Assembly (NCBI RefSeq): GCF_004328705.1
Contig: NZ_CP035319.1
Location: forward strand, 2,108,001 to 2,172,000
From: Rhodococcus sp. ABRD24
Lineage (GTDB): Bacteria; Actinomycetota; Actinomycetes; Mycobacteriales; Mycobacteriaceae
Length of the DNA stretch: 64,000 bases
Direction: 5' to 3'
Under the pieces are notes generated by a model. That model was not told the DNA's origin. It saw nothing but the letters and a program-made list of their open reading frames with translations, and made no database searches. The position numbers and the translations under genes were made by a program. How positions within the stretch are numbered: the first letter of the stretch is position 1; every line of letters begins with the position of its first letter. Shown here in pieces: positions 24,801-27,853 of the stretch.

Positions 24801-25501
24801 AGCCCCGCCAGCCGATTCGACCAGTACTCCCGGTCGCTGCGGGATCTGTTCGACGCACGATAGCGCTCGTCGATCGCGTGGAGCTCGAGGAGATCGGCCG
24901 CACCGGACGGCGGGGGCTCCCGGCCCTCGACCGCTGCCGTGTACAGCGCTGCGATCCGGTACAGCATCGTCGCAGCGCCGTATCCGTCGAGCGCGATATG
25001 GTGACTTCTGCTGTACCACAGGTAGTGCCGCGCACCCACCTGCAGAATCACAGTTTGAACCAAACGATCGGTTGATAGGTCGACAGGCGTCGAATACTCG
25101 CGGCGCATCCAGGCATCGGCGGCGGCGCGAGGATCGTCCTCACCGCGCAGGTCGACGAGGGCGATCGAGGTGTCGCGCGCCGGATCGACGTACTGCACCG
25201 GTTCGCCGTCGACGGTCACCACACGCAGGAACGGAGACTGGAACTCGTGGGCCGCCCGAACGTTCGCCTCGCGTAACAGGCCGACGTCGAGCGGGCCGTC
25301 GATCTCCACATACTGCGCAATGAACAGCGGAACGCGCGGCGCGAGCTCCTGGACGAACCACAGTGCACGCTGCGCCTCCGACAACGGGAAGCGCACCGGT
25401 TCGGTGCGAATTCCGGAAGGCTGACGGCCGACAGGGTGAGATTCAGCGGAATCCAATATCGCCTCCAGAGAGGTTCGGTTCGCCGCAGCGGCTTGCGCCA
25501 C
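869..25501 (-). CDS. giant nonribosomal peptide synthetase, six A domains, terminal thioesterase
   Basis: This single 8210-codon gene encodes a cytoplasmic multimodular NRPS. Rough domain map (residues from the GTG at 25501): C 35-470 (active site HHIALDG about 170), T about 530 (LGGDSL); C 590-1030, A1 1060-1575, T 1618; C 1675-2100, A2 2150-2630, T 2677 (LGGDSI), E 2740-3180; C 3225-3640, A3 3695-4170, T 4216; C 4275-4700, A4 4755-5257, T 5300 (LGGDSI), E 5360-5800; C 5860-6270, A5 6325-6795, T 6843; C 6905-7330, A6 7383-7855, T 7903; TE 7970-8210 (GWSLGG, His in RHNDM). Each C and E domain keeps HHxxxDG and each A domain keeps YTSGSTG. C domains after an epimerase begin VWPLTPLQ or VWPLSPMQ (D-accepting type); the other internal ones begin IPLSPAQ or IPLSPPQ. 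Residues 2 and 4 are therefore predicted to be D. No MbtH, phosphopantetheinyl transferase or dedicated exporter gene is adjacent. The GTG at 25501 has no good Shine-Dalgarno; a TTG at 25456 (codon 16) does and may be the true start. Confidence 0.95.
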   Translation of the reverse strand: MAQAAAANRTSLEAILDSAESHPVGRQPSGIRTEPVRFPLSEAQRALWFVQELAPRVPLFIAQYVEIDGPLDVGLLREANVRAAHEFQSPFLRVVTVDGEPVQYVDPARDTSIALVDLRGEDDPRAAADAWMRREYSTPVDLSTDRLVQTVILQVGARHYLWYSRSHHIALDGYGAATMLYRIAALYTAAVEGREPPPSGAADLLELHAIDERYRASNRSRSDREYWSNRLAGLHGISLTRSRAPTVAESRLASARLSVEAVRLLESDTGASAAARIIAAFACYLSRMTGRADTLVNIPVSARTTAVLRRSGAMTVNLVPLPIEVRPQDTVGDLEGRAQLEMIAALRHQRCSLADIRRDVGEAAVSGPIVNVMFFHPEIVMGALQTEFHILTSGPVDDLLVNVYQSGSPASTFVDFRANPRRYDDRSVRVHHRQFLELVEEFVAADPGVPIATLRSGRTASAEWVDVVSSDIEPELETADLPHNGVPADAALRTPDGEGHTREVVARVFADVLSVPGTVRPEQSFFDLGGDSLVATRVIGRLNAVLPVQLSVRDLFEVPTVAGLARHIERRLVGIDPRRGAGARPALVARDRPDRIPLSPAQQRMWVINQLDTASTAYNIAFAVTLTGDLDCPALQAALGDVIARHESLRTVFPADAHGPSQVIVPASGESVDLTPVVVDRDSVWDAVGAMAAAGFDVREGVPLRIGMFRTGPLEHVLAVVVHHIATDGQSVAPLARDVAVAYAARAAGRIPEWKPLPVQYADYSLWQRQLLGAESDSDSLASRQLGYWTERLADLPVGVSLPYDRPRSARTTASGDRIEFDIDAGVHRGLVRIARESGCTLFMVLHAALTVLLARLGVGRDVSVGTPVAGRGEPQLDDLVGVFVNTLVLRSDVPPGARFTDLLAQVRETDVGAFAHADLPFDRLVDEFASDRSPVDAPLVQVLFEFQPGGSSSAVMPGLSAAVVEVDTGVAKFDLQLGVRERFGESGDAAGLSATLRFATDLFDRTTVAAIGERLVRILDAVAADPAVVVGDIEITSERERALAVSEEPGDALSGTTLPELFERTAARNPDGCAVVSGNMRVSYADLAARANRLARLLIMHGVGPSSVVAVAMTRSPELPVALLAVLTAGAAYVPVDVDYPAERISYILADSSPACVLVNGNAGVLVLHCKDIPVIDLAGHEVETAISGMSAAPVADADRTAPLHPDALAYVIYTSGSTGRPKGVAVPHRSVSTLFANTRQLFGFDSGDVWTMFHSYAFDFAVWELWGALIHGATVVLVDYTTARSPRDLVQLLQDEGVTVLCQTPSAFYQLADADRMRAIEGNAAALRLRWVILGGEALDPGRLVEWFSRHGDSVPQLVNMYGITETCVHVTFGPVHDALGPGAGTSGDRGRDSIGRALPGLRVRVLDERLHVVPPGVVGELYVAGGQLSRGYRDRSGLTAARFVADPAGSGTRMYRTGDRGRWRADGTLDYLGRADLQVQVRGYRVELGEVEAALTAVPGVASAVVVADEGPVGIRLVAYVVPTGGAVLDADEVSSAVGKTLPGYMVPSTLMILDSLPLTAHGKVDRGHLPFPQDTETAHVAPRNPLEEIVAGVFSDLLAAGAVGATDGFFALGGNSLVAAQLVARINDATGGTLGIRDVFDGPTVAELAQRVERTGTGVNRPPLRPHARPHRIPLSPPQQRMWFVNQFDPQSPAYNISFSLRLTGDLDVSALRAALGDVIARHESLRTVYPLTDDGPRQEIRSAASMEADLEVEPVPDAADLRDRIRATMARGFDVADQVPLRARLFRVDETDHVLTVVLHHILADGFSLNPLARDMATAYAARLRGAAPQWSPLAAQYADYTLWQRDWLGDEDDPSSPLARQLAYWTTALSGVPEVLDLPCDRPRPSVRSQSGGRVEFAVAGRLHRCLIELARAHDASVFMVMHAALATLLSRLSGTDDIAIGTPIAGRGAAALDDMVGMFVGTLVLRCDVGGGCSFAELLRRVREADLGAFMNSDIPFERIVEELDPPRSTAHSPLFQVMLEFRTIARPDLELPGLRVTPLDSPDEVANFDLQLSVAEEFDSAGDGAGMSAGLVFAADLFDGSTVRTFADRFVRILEAVTESPDKPVSDIDILDGAERAELSARRGTPGAVPRSLAALLASGVAANPHGTAARFADREISYADLDRISNRLARSLIESGAGPGAVVALGMPRSLEYVIGLWAVAKTGAAFVPIDPAHPAERIAFMLDDSDAILGLTVPRSRDALPDDTRWRVLESDDLAPEPSTTADRPILDAERTAPLRIDQVAYLIYTSGSTGIPKGVSVTHRGIAAFADHLHRRCRTTAHSRTLHAASPSFDASILELLLAAGAGATMVIAPPAMYGGDELRDLLASEHVTHCILTPTSLAATDPDGLDELGCVLSGGEACPPGVMDRWSPGREMLNAYGPTEATVVASISERMAPGSPVTIGSPAPDFRAQVLDRRMQPVPIGVPGELYLTGPALARCYHRRPALTAVRFVADPGGDPGERMYRTGDLVRWTSGGQLVSLGRCDRQVKLRGHRVELGEVESSLTADRSVEQAVAEVRDVGYGGKRLIGYVVPAAGGAPVDTARLHDAVSGRLPAYMVPAHIMVLPELPMTVHGKLDRAALPTPDLGDAVSLDRGPSGAAEQTLGRLFAEVLGLDAVGMDDSFFSLGGDSIMSIQLVARAKAAGLSLTPRDVFDQPSVAGLAAVANARVATGSPGLEELPGGGVGEVPLTPILAWMLRRSAGRIDRFSQSVLLALPDGVDRADLEVAVQAVLDRHDLLRAQLCRDESAESGWTMSVSAPGEVRAADVVTRVEVASVDDAAFDTRSAAAADAAADRLSPSSGIMLQLVWFDGPFGAGRLLMVVHHVVVDGVSWRVLVPDLASAWAQASEGLVPRLPPVGTSMRRWAHALEDVASQRLGELPMWERLLDGEDSPIGSRPLDPERDVQATSETVTVDAPAGITDALLTVLPESCHASVLDGLLTALAMAVVRWRGERGTPRPDTLLGIEGHGREESVVPGADLTRTVGWFTTLSPVRPDLSSIDLDGAFVGGVAAGAAMKLVKEHLRAIPDRGIGYGILREHTGPSGARLCERGEPQVVFNYLGRMAAGTGNDVQPWMPTPRHGLGGAHDSRMPVTAAVDISAGVRSGPEGAVLQSSWTFPTGVLDAGDVRRLIDLWHGALSALATYAHTPGAGGLTPSDIDLVPLDQTVLDTLEARRPGLTDVWPLTPLQSGLLFHARFSEHSVDVYLVQLVVELHGRPSRERMRRAAQTLLDTHPPLRACFVEDDAGDAYQIIEDRVPLLWKDIDLSGCAVDDVPRRLRALREVDRTLPFQMDRAPLLRFTLIRAGAEDYRLLVTYHHILLDGWSTPLLLERLLTFYAVDEESRALPGPGDYRDYLAWLTVQDHDSAIDEWRRVLADADGPTLLVPSGYGDIAVAEPGEVALALSETDTAALVAAARSRGVTVNTVVQVAWALVLGTLTGRTDVVFGATVSGRPPQVPGIETMIGLFINTLPVRIAFDPVESLGDLLIRVQTEQAAMLDHHHVGLAEIQQASGPAAVFDTLTVFESYPVDRSALLRGTDIAGLRVAGVEGFDATHYPLTVLASLGDQLQLVLKYRPDLLERTEVESIANRLRRAFGAVTHEAALSVARVDLLSGPERAAVAPIRVGAAVSPRLLPEILMLGAAVEPDRVAVDAEDSRLSYRELDAESNQLARRLIGGGSGPGAVIAIALPRSAWSVTATWAVAKTGAAFLPVDPTYPRARVEHMLTDSGAAVGLALGADRDRLPDSVQWLVLDDPACADGLRDLAPDAINDSDRMRTLRIDDAAYLIYTSGSTGRPKGVTVTHRGLSSLLAEQDERYPIPRRARCLHVCSPSFDVSVLELLQAAAAGATLVISPPRIYGGTELSGLLRSKRITHACITPAVLATVDTEHLDALEVLVVAGDAIGPDLVSDWAPGRRMLDGYGPTEATILATLSEPLTPGERVPIGGPVRGTDLLVLDGFLRPVPTGVPGELYIAGAGLARGYHRRSALTAERFVADPYGRVGSRMYRTGDVVRRGSDGSIEFLGRIDFQVKVRGLRVELGEIDAVLSAHRAVGFAVTTARPRDAGDPLLVSYVVANTEGGVDIAELTDFAARRLPAHMVPTAILVLDEVPLTPVGKLDRGALPEPEFSSLATRFREPSTSTEADLVAVFTDITGVDTVGVDDNFFALGGNSLSATRAVARINRALGSGIGVRDLFECGTPAALAPRCTAVGSSSDTGLRAVVRPDRIPLSPAQERMWFVNQFDSASAAYNIPMVLRLIGSLNETALRCALVDVVERQESLRTVFPASPDGPFQTTMPASEVVGDLFPEPIASDRLRDRVDEIVHSGFDVAQEVPLLIRLLRIASDDHVLVLAAHHIVADGFSIGPLARDVACAYSARLGGAAPYWPPLPVQYADFAVWQHRTMGSRDDPDSRVSRELAWWEARLSDAPPVMQLPLDRPRAVRRSTHGGRVRFSVESATHSRLIDLARRHDSTIFMVVHAALATLLSRVGAGRDIVVGTPVAGRGEEELDDVVGMFVGTLVLRTAVDPAASFDSVLAATRNADVESFAHADVPFEQLVERFAAARSTSYAPLFQVMLEFRNVDRPRVELPGLTAEVLDVEIAEVKFDLQFGIAECFDESGFPAGLSGEVLFASDVFDESTARRLADMFARVLAAVAADPAVPVGDIAVTGTRCAEVAELASGHDLPEPAHATLTELFNAALATDPDAVAITDGGERMTYRALDARSNRLARWLIGRGIGPESVVAVMMRRSVDLVATLIGVTRSGAAYLPVDPAYPADRIGFVLGDASPACALVDTGVPRDIVDLDVPIVRIDDAEIQEQLAGCDAAAVTEADRIGPLHPDSVAYVIYTSGSTGRPKGVAVTHRNAVTLLTGAHAVLGFGAADVWTMFHSFAFDFAVWEMWGALGFGGRLVIVDHDTARSPDDLRRLLVDESVTMLSQTPSAFYQFARADADSHAYPRDGADAAAMALRWVVFGGEALDVTRLAEWVDRHGDAAPALVNMFGITETCVHVTWQRIDATTVHGARTIGSSIGRGLPGVRVRVLDDRLHPAPIGVAGKLYVAGPQVARGYRARPGLTSERFVADPFAAAGRMYRTGDRARWTSRGTLEYLGRSDFQVQIRGFRVEPGEVESALAAVPGVASAVVLAHRGAGDVGARLLAYVVPDSGTSLDPVAVTEAVGRRLPAYMVPSVTTVLAEFPVTANGKLDRAALPAPRLGTAEGRKPTSGTESILVELFAEILGAPAVGVDDSFFALGGDSIMSIQLVSRARSAGVIFTPRDVFERSTVAGLAEIADLSDPERVEVLPELPGGGVGDVVLTPIVHWMLERSRAQRGSDFRRYSQSVLLSVPAEIDHRALVQAVAAVLDRHDMLRSQLRPDVRARSGWRLEIRPPGAVADEALVRTVPAETVTGAGFAAAAHSELEAAADRLDPESGIMIQLVHFAGTDAGRILVVAHHVVVDGVSWRILIPDLAVAYARAEAGLDVDLPPVRTSMRTWADALAQIAAARAGELDLWRSMLQDDPAERAVREIDPSVDVTGTLERIEVELPPWVTRGLTTTVPRMFHGSVEDGLLAALAIALARWRRDRGVDTRNVTVALEGHGRQAHVVPGADLSRTVGWFTSIHPVRFDLSGIDIDAALGGGDAVGVALKTVKEQLRRVPDHGIGYGLLRYLHEETAAELRELREPEISFNYLGRFDGGSYPHGDESWLPVVESGLHDAVAVDMPVAFAIDVNAVAVPGPDGARIKATWAFPRGVLDAAEAERLAKWWIRAAESLVAHANTPGSGGRTPSDLDLVRLNQDAVDNFEDRFPTLSDVWPLSPMQRGMLFHAELADTSMDAYLVQQILALDGDVDSSRLRRAIRAVLERYANLRTAFVRAPDGEAAAIVQDQVTAPWTETDLRASSEVAASERIGEILAEDRALPFDMASAPLLRIHLIHLPGGGSRLVLTNHHILFDGWSTPLLLGELIALYAADGDAAVLPRVHPYRAYLEWLAAQDQSLALRTWTGVLGGLDEPTLLVRDRSAVVAQSTPARDVPYDLDAIATARLRDLAHERGLTLNTVVEAAWAIVLGLLTGRSDVVFGATVSGRPPHVPGIETMIGLFINTVPVRIRLDPAETLGALLDRVQAEQASLLDYHYVGLSDIQRAAGSGAGFDTLTVFESYPVPGELSADTDVAGMRLTGIDVRDSAHYPLSVVVSASGRLHLTMKYRPDLLGMDTVNAAARRLLRVLSAIGEDPGRPLAQLELLTADERRALAPVRGGPRGPSRTLPEILAAAAAHAPEAVALVNGGRELTYTELDARSNRLARVLIDHGAGPETYVALGIPRSVDSVLAMWAVARTGAAFVPVDPDYPAERIENMLADSGATVGLTVAAHRARLSDGLAWLTLDDPGFAADCASRSAAPVTDSERTAPLRIDNPAYLIYTSGSTGRPKAVTLTHRGLANYADEQRERCAVTEDARTLHFSSPSFDVSLLEYLLCFASAATMVIVPRTVYGGTELAAVLEKQRVTHAFITPAALASLDPTGLDDLECVMVGGEAWPPELAADWMPQQRIVNVYGPTETTIVVNMEECVPGIVPISLGGPIRGVAEVVLDGRLQPVPAGVEGEIYIAGPGLARGYHRRAGTTAGRFVADPFGEPGGRMYRTGDVGVWTVDGKLEYRGRSDFQVKIRGFRIELGEIDSVLAGHPDVRFAATLGRSGPGGDTVLVSYVSVFDGRDVAVDELRARLSAQLPEYMVPASIVVLDEIPLTPTGKLDRRSLPDPEFSSTATVFRPPTNPVEEAVTEVFAAVLDVGRVGIGDDFFELGGNSLSATRVVARLGGTLGIDLGVRALFEAPTPAALAERIEHEGAGASGRPVLEAVTRPDEIPLSPAQQRMWFINQFDPASPAYNVPLVVRLSGALDTTALSAALADVVDRHEALRTVYPIGRDGPVQQVLPVAEAIPVLRPVRVADERELARRIRAEVSAGFDVTARVPMRGALFAVGDDQHILVLVAHHIAVDGFSTGPLSRDLVRAYAARATGGAPVWSPLAVQYADYTLWQRRLLGEADDPGSLAARQLDYWTSTLAGAPDLLGLPLDRPRPLQQSFRGARTRFDIEPQLHRRIEEFARRHGTSVFMTVHAALAVLLSRLGDTDDIVIGTPIAGRGEPALDDLVGMLVGTLALRTRVDAGRSFAELLATVRDVDLGAFAQADVPFERVVEALDPPRSTAYSPIFQVALEFQNDVPVRLDLPGLTVEGLSPQSGVVKEDLEFVLAGRFDAAGDPAGIAGSIEYATDLFDAATVRGFAERFVRVLESALAEPHGAVGDIAILGDAELRGLAPARGGPDAPLLILPELLARAARESDAIAVVCDGAYMSYGELDRRSNRLARMLIGRGAGPERYVALALSRSLESVLALWAVAKTGAAFVPIDPGYPAGRIERMIGDSGAVLGLTVDSQRNLLPDNVDWVVLDDPDTPAVVAVMSETEITDAERLNQVHVDHPAYLIYTSGSTGIPKGVVLTHRGLANLATEERTHLGVTAAARTLHFASPSFDASVFETVMALSAGATMVIVPPHVYGGAELADFLESEKVSHGFVTPTTLASVDPGGLDSLRTLVVAGEPCPPELVVRWAPGRTMLNAYGPTETTIMANISAPMSPGAQITLGGPIRGVSELVLDARLHPVAYGVVGELYIAGSALARGYHHQPGLTAGRFVADPFGDPGERIYRTGDLVRRRIDGELEYVGRSDFQVKVRGFRIEPAEIDAVLTAQPGVAFAVTIARTGPAGNSLLCSYVRSAENENVDPDELRRAVAQLLPGHMVPASVTVLERIPSTPTGKLDRNALPMPEFMSGGSRFREPSGPLESAAASVFAAALGLDRIGADDSFFDLGGNSLLATRVVTELRERLGREIPLQALFLHPTPAGLAGRIGAAATESDVDQALRVVIPLRNKGTGRPLFCVHPGIGLSWGYTGLVRHLPPDRPVFGLQLPTISGGPGYGSLEDLAHRYVDEIRSIAPNGPYDLLGWSLGGVLAHAMAVELQSSGHSVSTLAVMDSYPDDGSDPLLGRLDLVDLLRGLGLEVAVSEDDRDLTYESAARLLNDFLGTRGITAAHLERINDGYANSRLLVHRFVPGVFAGDLLVFPAARGQGGGTDRSSQEWRPFVTGAIDEHRVDCRHNDMIEPSSLSVIGPALSTYLQRRS
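25462..25466 (-). promoter_or_regulatory. Shine-Dalgarno favouring a TTG start for the NRPS
   Basis: On the minus strand GGAGG is followed by five bases and an in-frame TTG at 25456. The upstream GTG at 25501 has its nearest GAGGG about 20 bases away, which is too far. A start at 25456 would remove 15 residues and still leaves the whole first condensation domain. Confidence 0.55.
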
Positions 25502-25682
25502 CGTCGTGCGAACTCACCCAGCCCTCGGAACCGCAAGCCCTCGAGGCGGAAGCCGTACGCGACGAGCAGCGCCTATGTGCAGTATCCGCCCGCCCGGCGG
25601 CCCGGTCCAGACCGGCAGGTCAGCGAGGGGCACTCCGGGAGGAACTCGGTTCTCGCTACGCAGCCCGTGGATACTGGCACCC

Positions 25683-26429
25683 ATGACTGAGCGCGTCGAC
25701 GAATCCGGAGCCGACCCAGCCGGCGACCCCGCGGACTTTCGGGTCCACGTCGCGACTCAGGCCATCCGACTGTTCGCCGAACACGGGTACGAGGCCACCT
25801 CGGTAGACCAGATCGCGGCGGCGGCCGGAGTATCCCGGCGCACGTTCTTCCGGCAGTTCCGCTCGAAGGAGGACGTGATCTTCGCCGACCACGAATCTCT
25901 CCTCGAACAGGCTTCGGAGTATCTGGCGGGGGCACCCGAGGACCCGTGGGCAGCGGTGTGCGAAGCCGCGCACCTGGTCTTCAACCGATTCCGCGAGAAC
26001 CGTGAACTATCGGTGCGCCGATACCAGGTGGTCCAGCGCGTGGCGGCCCTAAGGGACCGCGAGATCGTGACCGGCTACCGCTACGAACGTTTGTTCACCG
26101 AGTACCTGCGGGAGGCGGTGCCGTCGGCCACCCCGCTCGATGTGGTGGGGTTTGCGGCGACCGTGACCGCGAGCCACAACTACCTGCTGCGGGCGATGAT
26201 CCGCGGAGACGAGTCTGCGACGCCGGCCGAGTTGCAGCGGGCTCTGGACCGGATCAGACGGACATTCGGGGTGGCGGGCGACAGCAGCGCCGACTCCCGA
26301 GCGCCGTCCACACAGGACGTGGTGACGGTGGTGACCTACCCGGCCGGGACCTCGGCCGCCGAGGTGGCCCGCCGGGTGCGACTGCAGCTCGAGTCGTCCA
26401 GCTCCATCCCGAATCTTGACTGGCACTAA
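25683..26429 (+). CDS. TetR-family transcriptional regulator
   Basis: This 248-residue protein has an N-terminal TetR DNA-binding domain; the helix-turn-helix lies at about residues 41-60 (VDQIAAAAGVSRRTFFRQF). The C-terminal ligand-binding half does not reveal a ligand. An ATG at 25683 was chosen because the helical domain begins at about residue 19; the upstream open frame carries no domain. The gene is divergent from the NRPS, with about 180-230 bases between them, and is followed by fadE25. TGGCACT-type half-sites lie in front of it (25629, 25675), across its stop codon and before fadE25. The simplest reading is a local repressor of itself and of fadE25, and possibly of the NRPS. The last 40 residues are Ser/Thr-rich and unlike a typical TetR end. 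Confidence 0.88.
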   Translation: MTERVDESGADPAGDPADFRVHVATQAIRLFAEHGYEATSVDQIAAAAGVSRRTFFRQFRSKEDVIFADHESLLEQASEYLAGAPEDPWAAVCEAAHLVFNRFRENRELSVRRYQVVQRVAALRDREIVTGYRYERLFTEYLREAVPSATPLDVVGFAATVTASHNYLLRAMIRGDESATPAELQRALDRIRRTFGVAGDSSADSRAPSTQDVVTVVTYPAGTSAAEVARRVRLQLESSSSIPNLDWH

Positions 26430-26435
26430 GTGCCA
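26421..26435. promoter_or_regulatory. perfect palindrome, candidate TetR operator 1
   Basis: TGGCACT-A-AGTGCCA is a perfect inverted repeat with 7-base arms. The tetR stop codon TAA lies at its centre. It is flanked by two direct copies of CTTGACTGG (26415-26423 and 26438-26446). A near-identical palindrome lies 99 bases downstream. Confidence 0.55.
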
Positions 26436-26519
26436 TGCTTGACTGGGGGCACTCGTTGGGATAAGTGTGCTATCGGTAGAAACATGCCGCAGTGCCCGCC
26501 AAAACCGACGACCAGGAAC

Positions 26520-26534
26520 TGGCACTGAGTGCCT
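26520..26534. promoter_or_regulatory. near-perfect palindrome, candidate TetR operator 2
   Basis: TGGCACT-G-AGTGCCT repeats the palindrome at 26421 with one arm base changed. It ends about 90 bases before the fadE25 start codon. Two further half-sites lie between the pair: GGCACT at 26448 and AGTGCC at 26491. A possible -35 (TTGACT, 26439) also lies in this interval. Confidence 0.55.
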
Positions 26535-26624
26535 CCGAATGCTGGGTCTGCGGTTTCCGGGTTCACTTGATTCCAGCAGACCGCCCCGTACGACTGACCG
26601 TCCCGCACAACCGAGGAGCGTCCC

Positions 26625-27782
26625 ATGGCCGGCAACCCCGATTTCCCCCTGTTCCAGCTGAACGAGGAGCACGACGAGCTACGGGCCGCGATCCGCGCTC
26701 TCTCCGAGAAGGAGATCGCGCCCTACGCGAAGGAAGTCGACGAGAAGGCCCGCTTCCCCGAGGAGGCCCTGCAGGCGCTCGTCGCATCGGGCTTCAACGC
26801 CATCCATGTCCCCGAGGCATACGACGGCCAGGGCGCCGATTCGGTCGCGGCCTGCATCGTGATCGAGGAGGTCGCCCGCGTCTGCGGCTCGTCCTCACTG
26901 ATCCCCGCCGTCAACAAGCTCGGCACGATGGGCCTGATCCTCAAGGGATCGGACGAGCTCAAGAAGCAGGTACTGCCGGGCATCGCCGAGGGCAACATGG
27001 CCTCCTACGCCCTCTCCGAGCGGGAGGCCGGCTCCGATGCCGCCGCCATGCGCACCCGCGCGAAGGCGGACGGTGACGACTGGATCCTCAACGGCTCCAA
27101 GTGCTGGATCACCAACGGCGGCAAGTCAACCTGGTACACCGTCATGGCCGTGACCGATCCCGACAAGGGCGCCAACGGCATCTCGGCGTTCATGGTGCAC
27201 AAGGACGACGAGGGCTTCGTCGTCGGACCGCTCGAGCACAAGCTCGGCATCAAGGGCTCGCCCACCGCCGAGCTGTACTTCGAGAACTGCCGCATTCCGG
27301 GAGACCGCATCATCGGCGAACCGGGCACCGGCTTCAAGACCGCGCTCGAGACCCTCGACCACACCCGCCCGACGATCGGCGCGCAGGCACTGGGCCTCGC
27401 GCAGGGCGCATTCGACGCGGCACTGGCCTACACCAAGGACCGCAAGCAGTTCGGCACGTCCATCGCGTCGTTCCAGAACACCCAGTTCATGCTCGCCGAC
27501 ATGGCGATGAAGATCGAGTCGGCCCGCCTGATGGTCTACACCGCGGCCGCCCGCGCCGAGCGCGGCGAGAAGAACCTCGGCTTCATCTCCGCCGCCGCGA
27601 AGTGCCTCGCGTCCGACGTCGCGATGGAGGTCACCACCAACGCCGTCCAGCTGTTCGGCGGCGCCGGCTACACCACCGACTTCCCGGTCGAGCGGATGAT
27701 GCGAGATGCCAAGATCACCCAGATCTACGAGGGCACCAACCAGATCCAGCGCGTCGTGATGTCCCGGGCGCTCCTGAAGTAG
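26625..27782 (+). CDS. fadE25: acyl-CoA dehydrogenase, FadE25 type
   Basis: This 385-residue FAD-dependent acyl-CoA dehydrogenase would oxidise acyl-CoA to trans-2-enoyl-CoA in beta-oxidation. From memory it matches mycobacterial FadE25 nearly end to end, including EVDEKARFPEEAL, SYALSEREAGSDAA, CWITNGGKSTWYTVMAVTDP and GIKGSP. The catalytic base is the Glu of QIYEGTNQIQR at about residue 369. The length is normal for the family. The start is an ATG preceded by GAGGAG. A hairpin and fadB2 follow with only 71 bases between, so the two probably form one transcription unit giving dehydrogenation steps 1 and 3 of the cycle. Regulation by the upstream TetR through the TGGCACT palindromes is inferred. 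Confidence 0.95.
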   Translation: MAGNPDFPLFQLNEEHDELRAAIRALSEKEIAPYAKEVDEKARFPEEALQALVASGFNAIHVPEAYDGQGADSVAACIVIEEVARVCGSSSLIPAVNKLGTMGLILKGSDELKKQVLPGIAEGNMASYALSEREAGSDAAAMRTRAKADGDDWILNGSKCWITNGGKSTWYTVMAVTDPDKGANGISAFMVHKDDEGFVVGPLEHKLGIKGSPTAELYFENCRIPGDRIIGEPGTGFKTALETLDHTRPTIGAQALGLAQGAFDAALAYTKDRKQFGTSIASFQNTQFMLADMAMKIESARLMVYTAAARAERGEKNLGFISAAAKCLASDVAMEVTTNAVQLFGGAGYTTDFPVERMMRDAKITQIYEGTNQIQRVVMSRALLK

Positions 27783-27787
27783 TCCCG

Positions 27788-27810
27788 CATTCTGCTCAGG
27801 TAGCAGAATG
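27788..27810. promoter_or_regulatory. 9-bp inverted repeat in the fadE25-fadB2 spacer
   Basis: CATTCTGCT and AGCAGAATG are perfect complements around a 5-base loop. No T-run follows, so this is more likely an mRNA-processing or stabilising hairpin, an attenuator, or an operator for fadB2 than a plain terminator. Confidence 0.45.
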
Positions 27811-27853
27811 TCCCCGACATCATTTCGACCGAGAACCATTTGGAGAGTCAACT

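Noticed and set aside
1000..25000. Repeated kilobase segments that look like duplications or mobile elements
   Set aside because: They are homologous C, A and T domains of one NRPS; no terminal inverted repeats or transposase are present.
869..25501. NRPS as a hydroxamate siderophore synthetase
   Set aside because: The A-domain codes lack the acidic residues typical of ornithine-type substrates, and no ornithine hydroxylase, formyltransferase or siderophore transporter gene is in the window.
27101..27853. Extension of the fadB2 frame upstream through fadE25
   Set aside because: The upstream part is an out-of-frame reading of fadE25; the GTG at 27854 with GGAGAG begins the Rossmann domain.
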